The position numbers were made by a program, and so were the translations under genes. Below the pieces are notes generated by a model. The model was given only the letters and a program-made list of their open reading frames with translations. It ran no database searches and was not told the DNA's origin. From JASHPR01 sp963833885 (GTDB lineage: Bacteria; Actinomycetota; Actinomycetes; Streptosporangiales; Streptosporangiaceae), in contig CAWHZU010000015.1 in the NCBI GenBank assembly GCA_963833885.1, positions 124,001 to 188,000 on the forward strand: a DNA stretch of 64,000 bases, given 5' to 3'. Positions within the stretch are counted from its first letter, which is position 1. Each line of letters begins with the position of its first letter. Positions 1-7,866 of this stretch are shown piece after piece.

Positions 1-1416
1 GTGCTGTTCTTCGTGCTGGCCGGCGTCGCCCCGCTGACCGTCACCGCCGGCGTCATCCCCACCGCGTATGCGACCACCGGGTTAACCGCCATCCCCGCCG
101 CGTTCCTGGTCATCGCCGTCATCCTGGGCCTCTTCGCGGCCGGGTATGTCGCGATGGCGCGCAGGATCCAGAACGCGGGCGCCTTTTACGCACTCATCTC
201 CCGCGGCCTGGGCCGCCCGGCCGGGGTGGCCGCCGCGCTGGTCGCGCTGCTGGCCTACAGCTTCCTGCAAGTGGGCCTGTACGGCGCGCTCGGACCCGCC
301 GCCCAAGCCGAAGCCGCCGCCCACCTGGGCGTGCACGCCCCGTGGTGGGCGTGGGCGCTGGGCGCCTGGGCCATCATTACCGTGCTCGGCTTGCTGCGGG
401 TGGACATCACCGGCAAGGTGCTCGGCGTCCTGCTCACCGCCGAGGTGATCGTCATTTTGTGTGAAACGGTGGCCGGGCTGGCCCGCCCGGCCGGCGGGCA
501 CCTGTCCTTCGCGACTCTCTCTCCGTCCGCGCTGGGCTCGGCCGGGTTCGGCACCTTCGGCGTGCTCGCCGTCGTCGCGGTGCTCGGGTTCGTCGGCTTC
601 GAGCAGGCCCCCGTTCTGGGGGAAGAAGCCCGCCGCCCCAAACGCACCATCCCCGCCGCCACCTATGCCGCGCTGGGCATGATCGCCATCGTCTACGCTG
701 GGGCGTCGTGGGCGATGGCCGCCCACGTCGGCACCGGCCACGTCGTGGCCGCCGCCACAGCACAAGGACCAGGGCTGCTGTTCGGGCTTTCCGGCAGCAC
801 GGGCCTGTCGCAGGCCGCGCAGCTGTTCTTCGTGACCTCACTGTTCGCCGCCGCGCTGTCGTTCCACAACTGCGTCTGGCGTTACGCGTTCGCGCTGGGC
901 CGGGAGAACGTGCTGCCCGCCGCGCTGGGCCGCACCGGGACCAACAACATTCCCAAGGCCGCCTCGCTGGCCCAGAGCGTGACCGCGGTGGCGGTCATCG
1001 CCGCCTACGCGCTGGCCGGGGCCCCGCCGATGCAAGACCTGTTCTTCGATCTGGGCACGACCGGCGGGCTGGGCATCATCGTGCTGCTCACCGCCACCTC
1101 CGCCGCGGTGATCGTCTTCTTCGCCCGCGACCCCCAAGGGGAGAACCCCTGGCGGCGGCTGATCGCCCCCGCCCTGGCCGCCGTCCTGCTTGCTGGTATC
1201 GCGGTGCTCGCCATCCAGCATTACGCCCTGCTCCTCGGCGTGGCACCTGGCGCGGCCGCCGCGTGGGCGCTGCCGGCCGGCTACGCCGCCGTCGCCGCGG
1301 CCGGGCTGGTCTGGGCCGGCATGCTCAAGGCCCGCCGCCCTCAGGTCTATGCCACGATCGGGCTCGGCGCCCACGCCGTCACCGCCGCGCCCGCCCCCGC
1401 CGGGCAGCCACGATGA
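1..1416 (+). CDS. APC-family amino acid permease, 5' end outside window
   Basis: This is a polytopic membrane transporter of the amino acid-polyamine-organocation superfamily. The 471 visible residues form about eleven to twelve hydrophobic segments. The family signature lies near residues 195-220: a GFEQAPVLGEEARRPKRTIP stretch, the usual FE...GEEARNPxRTIP motif of transmembrane helix 6 and the following loop. The visible protein begins directly in the first transmembrane segment (FFVLAGVAPLTVTAGVIPT). Family members normally carry a 20-40 residue cytoplasmic N-terminus before it, so the true start lies upstream of base 1. The stop codon overlaps the start of the downstream acetyltransferase (ATGA), which suggests co-translation. 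The substrate cannot be read from the sequence; an amino acid or amine is likely. Confidence 0.88.
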   Translation: MLFFVLAGVAPLTVTAGVIPTAYATTGLTAIPAAFLVIAVILGLFAAGYVAMARRIQNAGAFYALISRGLGRPAGVAAALVALLAYSFLQVGLYGALGPAAQAEAAAHLGVHAPWWAWALGAWAIITVLGLLRVDITGKVLGVLLTAEVIVILCETVAGLARPAGGHLSFATLSPSALGSAGFGTFGVLAVVAVLGFVGFEQAPVLGEEARRPKRTIPAATYAALGMIAIVYAGASWAMAAHVGTGHVVAAATAQGPGLLFGLSGSTGLSQAAQLFFVTSLFAAALSFHNCVWRYAFALGRENVLPAALGRTGTNNIPKAASLAQSVTAVAVIAAYALAGAPPMQDLFFDLGTTGGLGIIVLLTATSAAVIVFFARDPQGENPWRRLIAPALAAVLLAGIAVLAIQHYALLLGVAPGAAAAWALPAGYAAVAAAGLVWAGMLKARRPQVYATIGLGAHAVTAAPAPAGQPR

Positions 1417-2042
1417 CCACCACCGCACCCGGTCTGGGCAGCGCCGCCCGCCCCGGCCCCGGCGTGATCACCGCCGGGCCCGCCGACATCGAGGTGCTCA
1501 GCCAGGTGATCACCGAAGCGTTCCTGCACCTGCCGCCGTCACGGTGGCTGATCGCCGACCCCGACGCCCGCCGCGCCGTCTTCCCCGCCTATTTCCGGAT
1601 TCTTGCCGAGCACGCAATCACCGTCGGCACCGTGCACACCACACCCGGCCGCACCGCCGCCGCGCTGTGGCTACCCGCCGCCGCCGGCCCGCCACCCGGC
1701 TACGGCCAGCGGCTGGCCGCCGTCGCCGGATGCTGGTCGGGCCGGTTCACCGCGTTCGACGCCACCCTGGAGCGCCACCACCCGCCCGGCACCGCCCACC
1801 ACCACCTGGCCCTGCTCGCCGTCCACCCGCACCACCAGCACCAGGGCACCGGCAGCATGCTGCTGCACACCCACCACACCGCCCTCGACCACACCGCCAC
1901 CCCGGCCTACCTCGAAGCCGCCACCGTCCGCACCCGCCGCCTCTACCACCGCCACGGCTACCGCCTGCAGCCCAGCGCACCGATCCGGCTCCCCGACGGC
2001 GGGCCGCTGATGTGGCCCATGGAAAGACCCCCGCACCCATAA
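1413..2042 (+). CDS. GNAT-family N-acetyltransferase
   Basis: A protein of 209 residues starting at the ATG that overlaps the permease stop by 4 nt. The core reads like a Gcn5-related acetyltransferase. A hydrophobic strand (HLALLAVHPHHQHQGTGSML, about residues 130-150) matches the acetyl-CoA pyrophosphate loop motif V-x-P-x-x-Q-x-x-G-x-G. It is followed by a YLEAATVRTRRLYHRHGY segment, the usual C-terminal 'N..LY.r.GF' motif. Its job is to transfer an acetyl group from acetyl-CoA to an amine. Overlap with the permease suggests a substrate handled by the same unit, but that is inference. It is unusually rich in His and Pro. Confidence 0.82.
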   Translation: MTTTAPGLGSAARPGPGVITAGPADIEVLSQVITEAFLHLPPSRWLIADPDARRAVFPAYFRILAEHAITVGTVHTTPGRTAAALWLPAAAGPPPGYGQRLAAVAGCWSGRFTAFDATLERHHPPGTAHHHLALLAVHPHHQHQGTGSMLLHTHHTALDHTATPAYLEAATVRTRRLYHRHGYRLQPSAPIRLPDGGPLMWPMERPPHP

Positions 2043-2148
2043 CCCGCCGCCGCGATAGACCTGCCACCTGGGCGATGCGGCGCCCAGATGGCCCCGGCGC
2101 CGGGCACCTGACCGCCCCGGCGCCGGGCACCCGGCGGCAGGCCGCTGA

Positions 2149-2394
2149 AACCCCCGCAGCGGCCTGCCGCCGCCGGGAAGGCCCGAACATAGCCGACCTG
2201 GCCCAAACCAGCACCGGCCCGGAGACCCCGCCCTGCTCGACGCCCTCCCCATGCTCGGAGACCTACTCGCCGACGCCCCGGCCCGGCTCCAGCAGCAGCT
2301 ATACGAAGCCTTCGACCTCCAGGCCCTCTACAACAAGAACATGCACCAGGTCACCATCCACGTGACCATCAAACTCGCCCACTCGGTCGTTTAG
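2149..2394 (+). pseudogene. Serine recombinase C-terminal remnant
   Basis: One frame that opens after a stop at 2146-2148 and ends at TAG 2392-2394 reads, from about 2224, DPALLDALPMLGDLLADAPA followed by RLQQQLYEAFDLQALYNKNM and HQVTIHVTI. From family knowledge this resembles the last ~50 residues of large actinobacterial serine recombinases, where a 'LLD.LP.l...l...P..l...L..AFDL...Yn....q.ti...it' tail is common. No start codon, resolvase catalytic domain or recombinase domain is present, so only the tail survives. The part before 2224 is Pro/Arg-rich and shows no similarity I recognise. It marks an old integration or deletion scar between the permease pair and the catabolic locus. Confidence 0.55.
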
Positions 2395-2590
2395 TCATCC
2401 ACAAGGCCTCGAGTGCGGGGCATTTGCGTCCTGGTGTCCGGCGCCGTAGATGCACCGGGCCCGGCCGGCGCCTTGGCCAGCCAGGCACTGCGCCAAAGAC
2501 GCCGAGGCACTGGGCTAAGGCAGAGTATGGATATGATGCGTATGAATTGAGCATCAGTTGCCAGGGCACACCGACCGGAGGGCCGCGCCC
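2395..2590. other. Intergenic region upstream of acyl-CoA dehydrogenase
   Basis: No gene is seen between the recombinase remnant and the dehydrogenase start. The last 70 bases turn AT-rich and hold a possible -10 element TATGAT (2532-2537) without a clear -35. They also hold a diverged copy (TGAGCATCA, 2548-2556) of the box found before five other transcription units of this locus. A ribosome binding site GGAGGG (2577-2582) precedes the gtg at 2591. Upstream, at 2092-2107 and 2115-2130, a CCCCGGCGCCGGGCAC direct repeat lies between the acetyltransferase and the remnant. Confidence 0.45.
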
Positions 2591-3916
2591 GTGAGCTGGG
2601 ACTTCTCAACCGAGCCCGAGTTCGAGGCCAAGCTCGAGTGGATGCGCGGCTTCGTCCGGGAGGAGATCCGCCCGCTCGAGGTACTGAGCGACCGGTGGCG
2701 GGGCAGGGACGGCCAGGCGCTGCTCGCCGAGGCGACCAGGCCGCTGAAGGAAGAGGTCAAGCGGCAGGGCCTGTGGGCCGCGCACCTGCCTCCGTCCCTG
2801 GGCGGCACCGGGTTCGGGCAGGTGAAGCTCGGCCTGATGCACGAGATCCTCGGCCAGTCCGCGCTCGCCACGCCGATCTTCGGGAACAACGCTCCCGACT
2901 CGGGCAACGCCGAGCTGCTCGCCCTCGGCGGCAGCGACGAGCAGAAGGAGCGCTGGCTGCGCCCGCTGCTCGACGGCTCGGTGTACTCGTGCTTCGCTAT
3001 GACCGAGCCCGGGGCCGGCGCCGATCCCACGATGCTGGTCACGAGCGCACGCGAGGACGGCGACTCCTGGGTGATCAGCGGGCACAAGTGGTTCATCTCG
3101 AACGCCTCGGTCGCCGACTTCCACATCGTCATGTGCCGGACTGGCTTCGACGACGGCACCCCGGCGCACCAGGCGTTCTCGATGTTCGTGGTGCCCGCGG
3201 ACACCCCGGGCGTCCGGGTGCTGCGCGACATCCCGACGATGGCCGAGCCCGACGCCGTGCTCGGCGAGTTCGGGAATCACGCCGAGGTGCGCTACGAGGA
3301 TGTCCGGGTGCCGAAGTCGGCGCTCATCGGCGAGGTCGGTACGGGCTTCGCGCTGGCGCAGGCGCGGCTCGGCCCCGGCCGCATCCACCACGCCATGCGC
3401 TGGCTCGGCCAGAGCCAGCGGGCGTTCGACATGCTCTGCGAGCGCGCGGTCAGCCGCACCGTCCATGGCTCGCTGCTGTCGGACAAGCAGATGGTCCAGG
3501 ACTGGGTCGCGGAGAGCTACGCCGGCATGCAGGCCGCCCGGCTGCTGACCCTTCAGGCCGCGTGGCGGATGGACCAGCTGCACGAGCAGGGCCGTCCGTA
3601 CAGCGACGCCCGGGTCGACATCGGCCTGATCAAGTTCTGGGGTACCCGGGTGCTGTACGAGGTGATCGACCGGGCGATCCAGATCCACGGTGCGCTCGGT
3701 TTCTCCGCCGACCTGCCGCTGGAGAGCATGTACCGGCACGCCCGCGCGTCCCGCCTCTACGACGGGCCCGATGAGGTCCACAAGGTCACCGTCGCGCGCC
3801 AGGTGCTGCGCGGCTACCGGTCGGCGGAGGTGCCCAGCGAGCACGTCCCCACCCGGCGCAGCCACGCCGAGGCCAAGTTCGCTGACCTGCTCGAGCAGGC
3901 CAGCCTCAACCGCTGA
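2591..3916 (+). CDS. Acyl-CoA dehydrogenase (ACAD10/11-like)
   Basis: A flavoprotein of 441 residues that oxidises an acyl-CoA to its enoyl-CoA, passing electrons to an electron-transfer flavoprotein. The FAD/substrate motif CFAMTEPGAGADPT is present, as is the C-terminal IQIHGALGFSADLPLESMYR stretch. The segment RLYDGPDEVHKVTVARQVLR matches the ACAD10/11 branch (YDGPDEVH) rather than the YEGT(S)QIQ branch, so the usual Glu of that loop is replaced. The gtg at 2591 is chosen because GGAGGG lies 8 nt upstream and the protein then starts at the typical N-terminus. An upstream in-frame ATG at 2558 has no ribosome site. It heads a three-gene unit with a crotonase and an SDR. Confidence 0.9.
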   Translation: MSWDFSTEPEFEAKLEWMRGFVREEIRPLEVLSDRWRGRDGQALLAEATRPLKEEVKRQGLWAAHLPPSLGGTGFGQVKLGLMHEILGQSALATPIFGNNAPDSGNAELLALGGSDEQKERWLRPLLDGSVYSCFAMTEPGAGADPTMLVTSAREDGDSWVISGHKWFISNASVADFHIVMCRTGFDDGTPAHQAFSMFVVPADTPGVRVLRDIPTMAEPDAVLGEFGNHAEVRYEDVRVPKSALIGEVGTGFALAQARLGPGRIHHAMRWLGQSQRAFDMLCERAVSRTVHGSLLSDKQMVQDWVAESYAGMQAARLLTLQAAWRMDQLHEQGRPYSDARVDIGLIKFWGTRVLYEVIDRAIQIHGALGFSADLPLESMYRHARASRLYDGPDEVHKVTVARQVLRGYRSAEVPSEHVPTRRSHAEAKFADLLEQASLNR

Positions 3917-3949
3917 TCCAGCCGGGCCCAGCGGCCGAAGGGAGTCTTG

Positions 3950-4846
3950 TTGAGCGACTACGACTACATCCGGTACGAGACCCTCGACGACGGCCGGATC
4001 GCGCGGATCACGCTGGCCCGGCCCAAGTCCCGCAACGCGCAGAACCGGGGCATGCTGGTTGAGCTGGGCGACGCGTTCGGCCGTGCCGAGACCGACGACG
4101 CGGTCCGGGTCGTGATCTTGTGCGGCGAGGGCCCATCCTTCTCGGCCGGGCACGACCTCGGGACCGCCGACGACCAGCGGGAGCGGGCGGCAGGCCCGGG
4201 TCAGCACCCCAGCTTCCAGTGCAACGGCGCCACCCTGGACGGGGCGGAGACCCGCACCCGGCAGGAGTGGCACTACTACTTCGAGAACACGCTGCGCTGG
4301 CGGAACCTGCGCAAGATCACCGTGGCGCAGGTGCACGGGAACGTGTTCTCCGCCGGGCTGATGCTGATGTGGGCGTGTGACCTGATCGTCGCCGGCGAGG
4401 GCACGGTCTTCGCCGACGTGGTCGGGACCCGCCTAGGGATGTGCGGCGTTGAGTACTTCGCGCATCCGTGGGAGTTCGGGCCGCGCAAGGCCAAGGAGAT
4501 GCTGCTGACCGGGGACACGCTGGACGCCGAGGACGCATACCGGTTGGGCATGGTCAGCAAGGTGTTCCCGGATGACGACCTCGCCGAGCGGACCGAGGCG
4601 TTCGCCAAGCGGATAGCGCGGGTCCCGACGATGGCCGCGCTGCTGATCAAGGAGTCGGTGAACCAGTCGGTGGACGCCATGGGCTTCACCTCGGCGCTCA
4701 ACGCGTGCTTCACGATCCACCAGCTCAACCACGCGCACTGGTCGGAGGTGTCCGGCGGCAGGACCGCGATCGGCACCGCCGAGTACGGCATGGACGACTG
4801 GCGGGCGGCGCCGCCGCTGCGGCACGCGTCCCGGTCAGAGGCGTGA
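3950..4846 (+). CDS. Enoyl-CoA hydratase/isomerase (crotonase) family protein
   Basis: A crotonase-fold protein of 298 residues. The N-terminal ITLARPKSRNAQNRGM and FSAGHDLGTADD segments form the CoA-binding and oxyanion-hole region. The second oxyanion element is QVHGNVFSAGLMLMWACDLI. When aligned by eye with the classical hydratase, the two catalytic glutamates (GGGCELAMMCD and QPEIxxG) fall on Met and Val here. Water addition is therefore not assured, and an isomerase, hydrolase or C-C lyase role is possible. Two ttg codons (3947, 3950) can start it; 3950 has better spacing to AAGGGAG at 3938-3944. It sits between a dehydrogenase and an SDR, which fits a beta-oxidation-like sequence. Confidence 0.85.
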   Translation: MSDYDYIRYETLDDGRIARITLARPKSRNAQNRGMLVELGDAFGRAETDDAVRVVILCGEGPSFSAGHDLGTADDQRERAAGPGQHPSFQCNGATLDGAETRTRQEWHYYFENTLRWRNLRKITVAQVHGNVFSAGLMLMWACDLIVAGEGTVFADVVGTRLGMCGVEYFAHPWEFGPRKAKEMLLTGDTLDAEDAYRLGMVSKVFPDDDLAERTEAFAKRIARVPTMAALLIKESVNQSVDAMGFTSALNACFTIHQLNHAHWSEVSGGRTAIGTAEYGMDDWRAAPPLRHASRSEA

Positions 4847-4850
4847 TCCC

Positions 4851-5645
4851 GTGAGCGACGAGAAGCTGCTGGCGGGCAAGGTAGCGGTGGTCACCGGGGC
4901 GTCGCGCGGCATCGGCCGGGCGATCGCCGAGGCGTTCGCGGCGAACGGCGCGCGCGTGATGATCTCCTCGCGGCGCGGCGCGTCGCTGGTCAGGGTGGCC
5001 GAGGAGATCGGCGGCGACGGCGTAGCCTGGTTCGAAGCGAACGCTGGTGACGCGGATGCTGCGCGGGCGTGTGTCGAGGCCACCGTGGAGCGCTTCGGAT
5101 CGGTCGACATCCTCGTCAACAACGCAGCGACGAACCCGTACTTCGGGGCCATGATCGACATCGATGTGCCGCGCGCGATGAAGACGGTCGGCGTCAACGT
5201 GGTCGGCCCGCTGATCTGGGCGCAGAGCGCGTGGCGCTGCGGCATGCGGGAGACCGGCGGAAGCGTGATCAACGTCGCCTCGGTCGGCGGATACACCGTG
5301 GAGCCCGGCATCGGCTTCTACAACGTGACCAAGGCGGCGCTGCTGCACGTCACCCGGCAGCTCGCGGGCGAACTCGGGCCGGGCGTGCGGGTCAACGCGC
5401 TCGCGCCGGGCCTGGTGAAGACCGACATGTCGCGGGCACTGTGGGAGGGGGAGGGGCGGGAGGAGGAGATCGCGGCGCGCCTGCCGCTGCAGCGCCTCGG
5501 CACGGTCGGCGACATCGCGGACGCCGCGGTGTTCCTGGCCAGCGACCAGTCCGCGTGGATCACCGGCCATACGATCGTGGTAGACGGCGGCTCGCTGGTG
5601 GGCGGGGTGATCGCGCACGGACGCGGTCAGGGGCCGCCGCAATAG
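4851..5645 (+). CDS. SDR-family NAD(P)-dependent oxidoreductase
   Basis: A classical short-chain dehydrogenase of 264 residues. The cofactor motif TGASRGIG lies at residues 16-23, NNA near residue 88, the catalytic Ser in INVASVGG, and the YNVTK motif (YxxxK). The C-terminal WITGHTIVVDGG strand is typical. It probably oxidises a 3-hydroxyacyl-CoA or similar alcohol made by the upstream crotonase. The gtg start lies 4 nt after the crotonase stop, so these genes are one transcript. The last 15 residues (VGGVIAHGRGQGPPQ) extend slightly past the usual end. Confidence 0.92.
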   Translation: MSDEKLLAGKVAVVTGASRGIGRAIAEAFAANGARVMISSRRGASLVRVAEEIGGDGVAWFEANAGDADAARACVEATVERFGSVDILVNNAATNPYFGAMIDIDVPRAMKTVGVNVVGPLIWAQSAWRCGMRETGGSVINVASVGGYTVEPGIGFYNVTKAALLHVTRQLAGELGPGVRVNALAPGLVKTDMSRALWEGEGREEEIAARLPLQRLGTVGDIADAAVFLASDQSAWITGHTIVVDGGSLVGGVIAHGRGQGPPQ

Positions 5646-5672
5646 CCGACGCAGCGCCGCGGGCTGCGGCCC

Positions 5673-5689
5673 GCATTATGCGACAATGC
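5673..5689. promoter_or_regulatory. Inverted repeat before GntR gene
   Basis: GCATT and AATGC arms are separated by 7 nt, in the 90-bp gap between the SDR stop and the GntR start. The position suits an autoregulatory operator of the downstream GntR/FCD protein. The arms are short and the assignment is inference. Confidence 0.3.
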
Positions 5690-5737
5690 CTACGAGTTGC
5701 CGGCCTTGCCGGCAGCATTTCCCGAGGGGAGAACGAG

Positions 5738-6574
5738 GTGGCAAATCGCGGTTCGCCGCCGGAGCCGCGCAGTGACATGTTCAACGGGTCGCTCCCCCCC
5801 GACTCCCCGGAGCATTTCACCGCGTCGTGGATCCGGCCCGCGATCAACACCTTGCCGCGTACACCAAAGCGGTCCGAGATCGTCGCCCGGCAGATCGTCG
5901 AGGACGTGCTGCGGCGCCGGCTCTCGCCCGGCGGCCTGCTCGCCCCGGAAAGCGTGATGCTTGCCCAGTACGGTGTCGGGCGGGCGACGCTCCGCGAGGC
6001 ACTGCGGCTGCTCGAGGCGCAAGGCCTCGTCGTGCTGCGGCCCGGTCCCGGCGGCGGGACCATGCTCTCCTCGGTCGATGCCAGCGACCTCGGCGGCACC
6101 GCGACCCTGTTCTTCCGGCTGGCCGGTGCCACCTACCGGGAACTGGTGCAGGCCATCACCGTTGTCCAGCCGTGGCTGGCCGAGATGGCGGCCAGTCGTC
6201 CCGACCACAAGGCGGCCGCTGCGGCGCTGTTCGAGGCCATCGACGTCACCGACGCCGTCCGGGACGAGCCGCAGGGCGTGTTCCGCACCGGTCCCGCCTT
6301 CCACGCGGTCGTGGCGAACCTCAGCGACAACCCGGTGCTCAGCACGTTCGTCAGCGCGCTCGAGGCGATCTTCACCAACCAGGTGCTCAGCACGTTCGAC
6401 CTGACCCCCCGCCAGGCGGAGTTCCTCGACGCCCACCGCGCCATCGCGAAGGCGATTTCCGCCGGCCGGCGAGGCGAGGCTCGTCGGCTTGCCCACGCAC
6501 ACGCCGTGGACCTGCAGGAATACTGCGAGGAGCGGGCGAAGCAGCGGCTCGACCACGTCATCGAGTGGCTCTGA
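5738..6574 (+). CDS. GntR/FadR-family transcriptional regulator (FCD domain)
   Basis: A DNA-binding repressor or activator of 278 residues. After a 30-40 residue N-terminal tail, the winged helix lies at about residues 45-110: RSEIVARQIVEDVLRRRLSPGGLLAPESVMLAQYGVGRATLREALRLLEAQGLV is the typical GntR pattern (split here as seen around 5870-6030). The C-terminal all-helical FCD ligand domain follows, with FHAVVANLSDNPVL and LDAHRAIAKAISAGRRGEARRLAHAH carrying its metal-type histidines. Such proteins sense carboxylates or acyl-CoAs. The gtg at 5738 is chosen because GAGGGGA lies 7 nt before it. It sits between two catabolic units and is the best candidate to control the box shared by their promoters. 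Confidence 0.88.
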   Translation: MANRGSPPEPRSDMFNGSLPPDSPEHFTASWIRPAINTLPRTPKRSEIVARQIVEDVLRRRLSPGGLLAPESVMLAQYGVGRATLREALRLLEAQGLVVLRPGPGGGTMLSSVDASDLGGTATLFFRLAGATYRELVQAITVVQPWLAEMAASRPDHKAAAAALFEAIDVTDAVRDEPQGVFRTGPAFHAVVANLSDNPVLSTFVSALEAIFTNQVLSTFDLTPRQAEFLDAHRAIAKAISAGRRGEARRLAHAHAVDLQEYCEERAKQRLDHVIEWL

Positions 6575-6600
6575 GCTGACCGTCCCGGCGGCCGACCCCA

Positions 6601-6642
6601 GGGCGCCGTAGGGCCCCGAGCAGGGCACCGTAGGGCCCGAGC
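6601..6642. repeat. Two-copy direct repeat in intergenic region
   Basis: GGGCGCCGTAGGGCCCCGAG is followed directly by a near copy (GGCACCGTAGGGCCCGAG), lying between the GntR stop and the next promoter. Each unit contains a GGGCCC core. It may form part of a terminator for the GntR transcript, but there is no clean hairpin with a T tract. Confidence 0.5.
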
Positions 6643-6681
6643 ATCCCGCTGCAGTTGCGCAAGCCCCGCCGTGCTGGCCTC

Positions 6682-6720
6682 TTGGCCGTAATCCATGCGA
6701 ATGATATGGTTGGTTACCAT
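6682..6720 (+). promoter_or_regulatory. Promoter and operator-like box of thiolase operon
   Basis: TTGGCC (6682-6687), a 17-nt spacer and TATGGT (6705-6710) form a sigma-70-type promoter. Transcription should begin at about 6717, next to the ATG at 6719, so the mRNA looks leaderless; no ribosome binding site precedes that ATG. The box TGGTTACCAT (6711-6720), containing the palindrome TGGT-T-ACCA, covers the start point, where a repressor would block initiation. The same type of box precedes four other units. Confidence 0.5.
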
Positions 6721-7864
6721 GACCGCTGGAGCTTCCGTCGCCATTGTCGGGATCGGGGAGACGAAGTTCGCCCGCAGGTCGGAGAGCTCGGTCGGGGAGC
6801 TGGCCGTGCAGGCGGTCAGGGCCGCCATCGCCGACGCCGGGCTGACACCCGCCCAGGTCGACGGCATCGTGCCCGTCATCGCGGAGCCCGCGGCCGATGA
6901 CATCGCGGCGGCAGTCGGCATGCAGCGCCGGTTCACTGGCATGGCCGGCTACGTGCCGGGGGCGGGCGCGCTTTCGGCCGCCGTGACGGCCAAGCTGGCC
7001 ATCGACGCGGGGCTGGCCGACTACGTCGTCGTGTATCTCGGCTACGGCTCGTCGCGGCCGGGCGGCCCGTACACCTTCCACGCCAAGGACCCGGTCAAGG
7101 CCAGCTACGAGATGCCATTCGGCTTCTACGGGCAGCCGGTGTACTTTGCCGCGTGGCAGCAGCGTTACTGCCACGACTACAACGTCAAGCCGGATGATCT
7201 GGCCGGGGTATCGATGGCCGCGCGCCAGTGGGCGCGGCTGACGCCCGGCGCGCAGGAGACCAGGCCACTGAGCCTTTCCGACTACCTCGCGAGCCCGATG
7301 ATCTCCAGCCCGCTGCGCAAGGCCGACTGCTGCCTGCTGACCGACGGTGCCGCCGCCTACGTGCTGACCAGCGTCGAGCGCGCCCGCGACCTGCCGAACC
7401 CGCCCGCCGTGCTGAGCGGCTACGGCCTGGCGTCGATGGACGTCACCATGCACGACATCTTCACGCAGAAGACGGATTTTCTCGAGCTCGGCTCCCGGAT
7501 CTCGGGACCACGCGCCTACACGTCCGCCGGCATCCGCCCGGCCGACATCGACGTCGCGCTGGTCTACGACTGCTTCAGCACCAGCCTCGTGCTGCAGCTG
7601 GAGGACCTCGGGCTGTGCCCGCGCGGCGAAGGGTTCGCGTTCGCCAACGACGGCCACATCTCGCCCGGGGGCAGCCTGCCGGTCAACACCCATGGCGGCC
7701 ACCTGTCGTACGCGTACCTGCCCGGCGTCGTGCACATCGCCGAGGCGGTGAAGCAGATCCGCGGCACTCGCGGCGTTGCGCAAATACCCGCTGCTGAAGT
7801 CGCGCTCGTCTCGGCGCTCGGCGGCAACGACCACGCCAGTCTCGTCATCACGAAGGACCGCTGA
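6719..7864 (+). CDS. Thiolase-like protein, Ltp2-type putative aldolase
   Basis: A thiolase-fold protein of 381 residues in the lipid-transfer-protein/SCP2-thiolase branch. The nucleophilic Cys of true thiolases is absent; that region reads GYVPGAGALSAAVT. The NTHGGH motif (His325) is kept. Tyr283 (VYDCF) and Tyr333 (LSYAY) lie 50 residues apart, the same spacing as the two tyrosines proposed as catalytic in the steroid side-chain aldolase Ltp2 (Tyr294/Tyr344, from memory). A retro-aldol C-C cleavage of a beta-hydroxyacyl-CoA is therefore more likely than thiolysis. The next gene, 2 nt downstream, encodes a DUF35 protein, the obligate partner in Ltp2 complexes. The start follows from the leaderless promoter. 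Confidence 0.85.
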   Translation: MTAGASVAIVGIGETKFARRSESSVGELAVQAVRAAIADAGLTPAQVDGIVPVIAEPAADDIAAAVGMQRRFTGMAGYVPGAGALSAAVTAKLAIDAGLADYVVVYLGYGSSRPGGPYTFHAKDPVKASYEMPFGFYGQPVYFAAWQQRYCHDYNVKPDDLAGVSMAARQWARLTPGAQETRPLSLSDYLASPMISSPLRKADCCLLTDGAAAYVLTSVERARDLPNPPAVLSGYGLASMDVTMHDIFTQKTDFLELGSRISGPRAYTSAGIRPADIDVALVYDCFSTSLVLQLEDLGLCPRGEGFAFANDGHISPGGSLPVNTHGGHLSYAYLPGVVHIAEAVKQIRGTRGVAQIPAAEVALVSALGGNDHASLVITKDR

Positions 7865-7866
7865 CC

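Noticed and set aside
2606..4336. Long minus-strand frame of 576 codons opposite the dehydrogenase and crotonase genes
   Set aside because: Shadow of two well-recognised plus-strand genes; the translation is low-complexity (Arg/Pro/Gly/Ala/Val) with no domain.
6601..6642. Attachment-site direct repeat
   Set aside because: The two copies are adjacent rather than flanking an element, and no integrase is nearby.
6711..6719. Classical FadR-type operator reading of TGGTTACCA
   Set aside because: FadR-like sites usually have GT and AC separated by two or three bases; here only one base separates them, so only a general GntR-type assignment is offered.
5690..7834. Minus-strand frame of 714 codons, and similar ones at 9481-11961 and 13196-15364
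   Set aside because: They lie antisense to several recognised genes and arise from the scarcity of stop codons in high-GC antisense frames.
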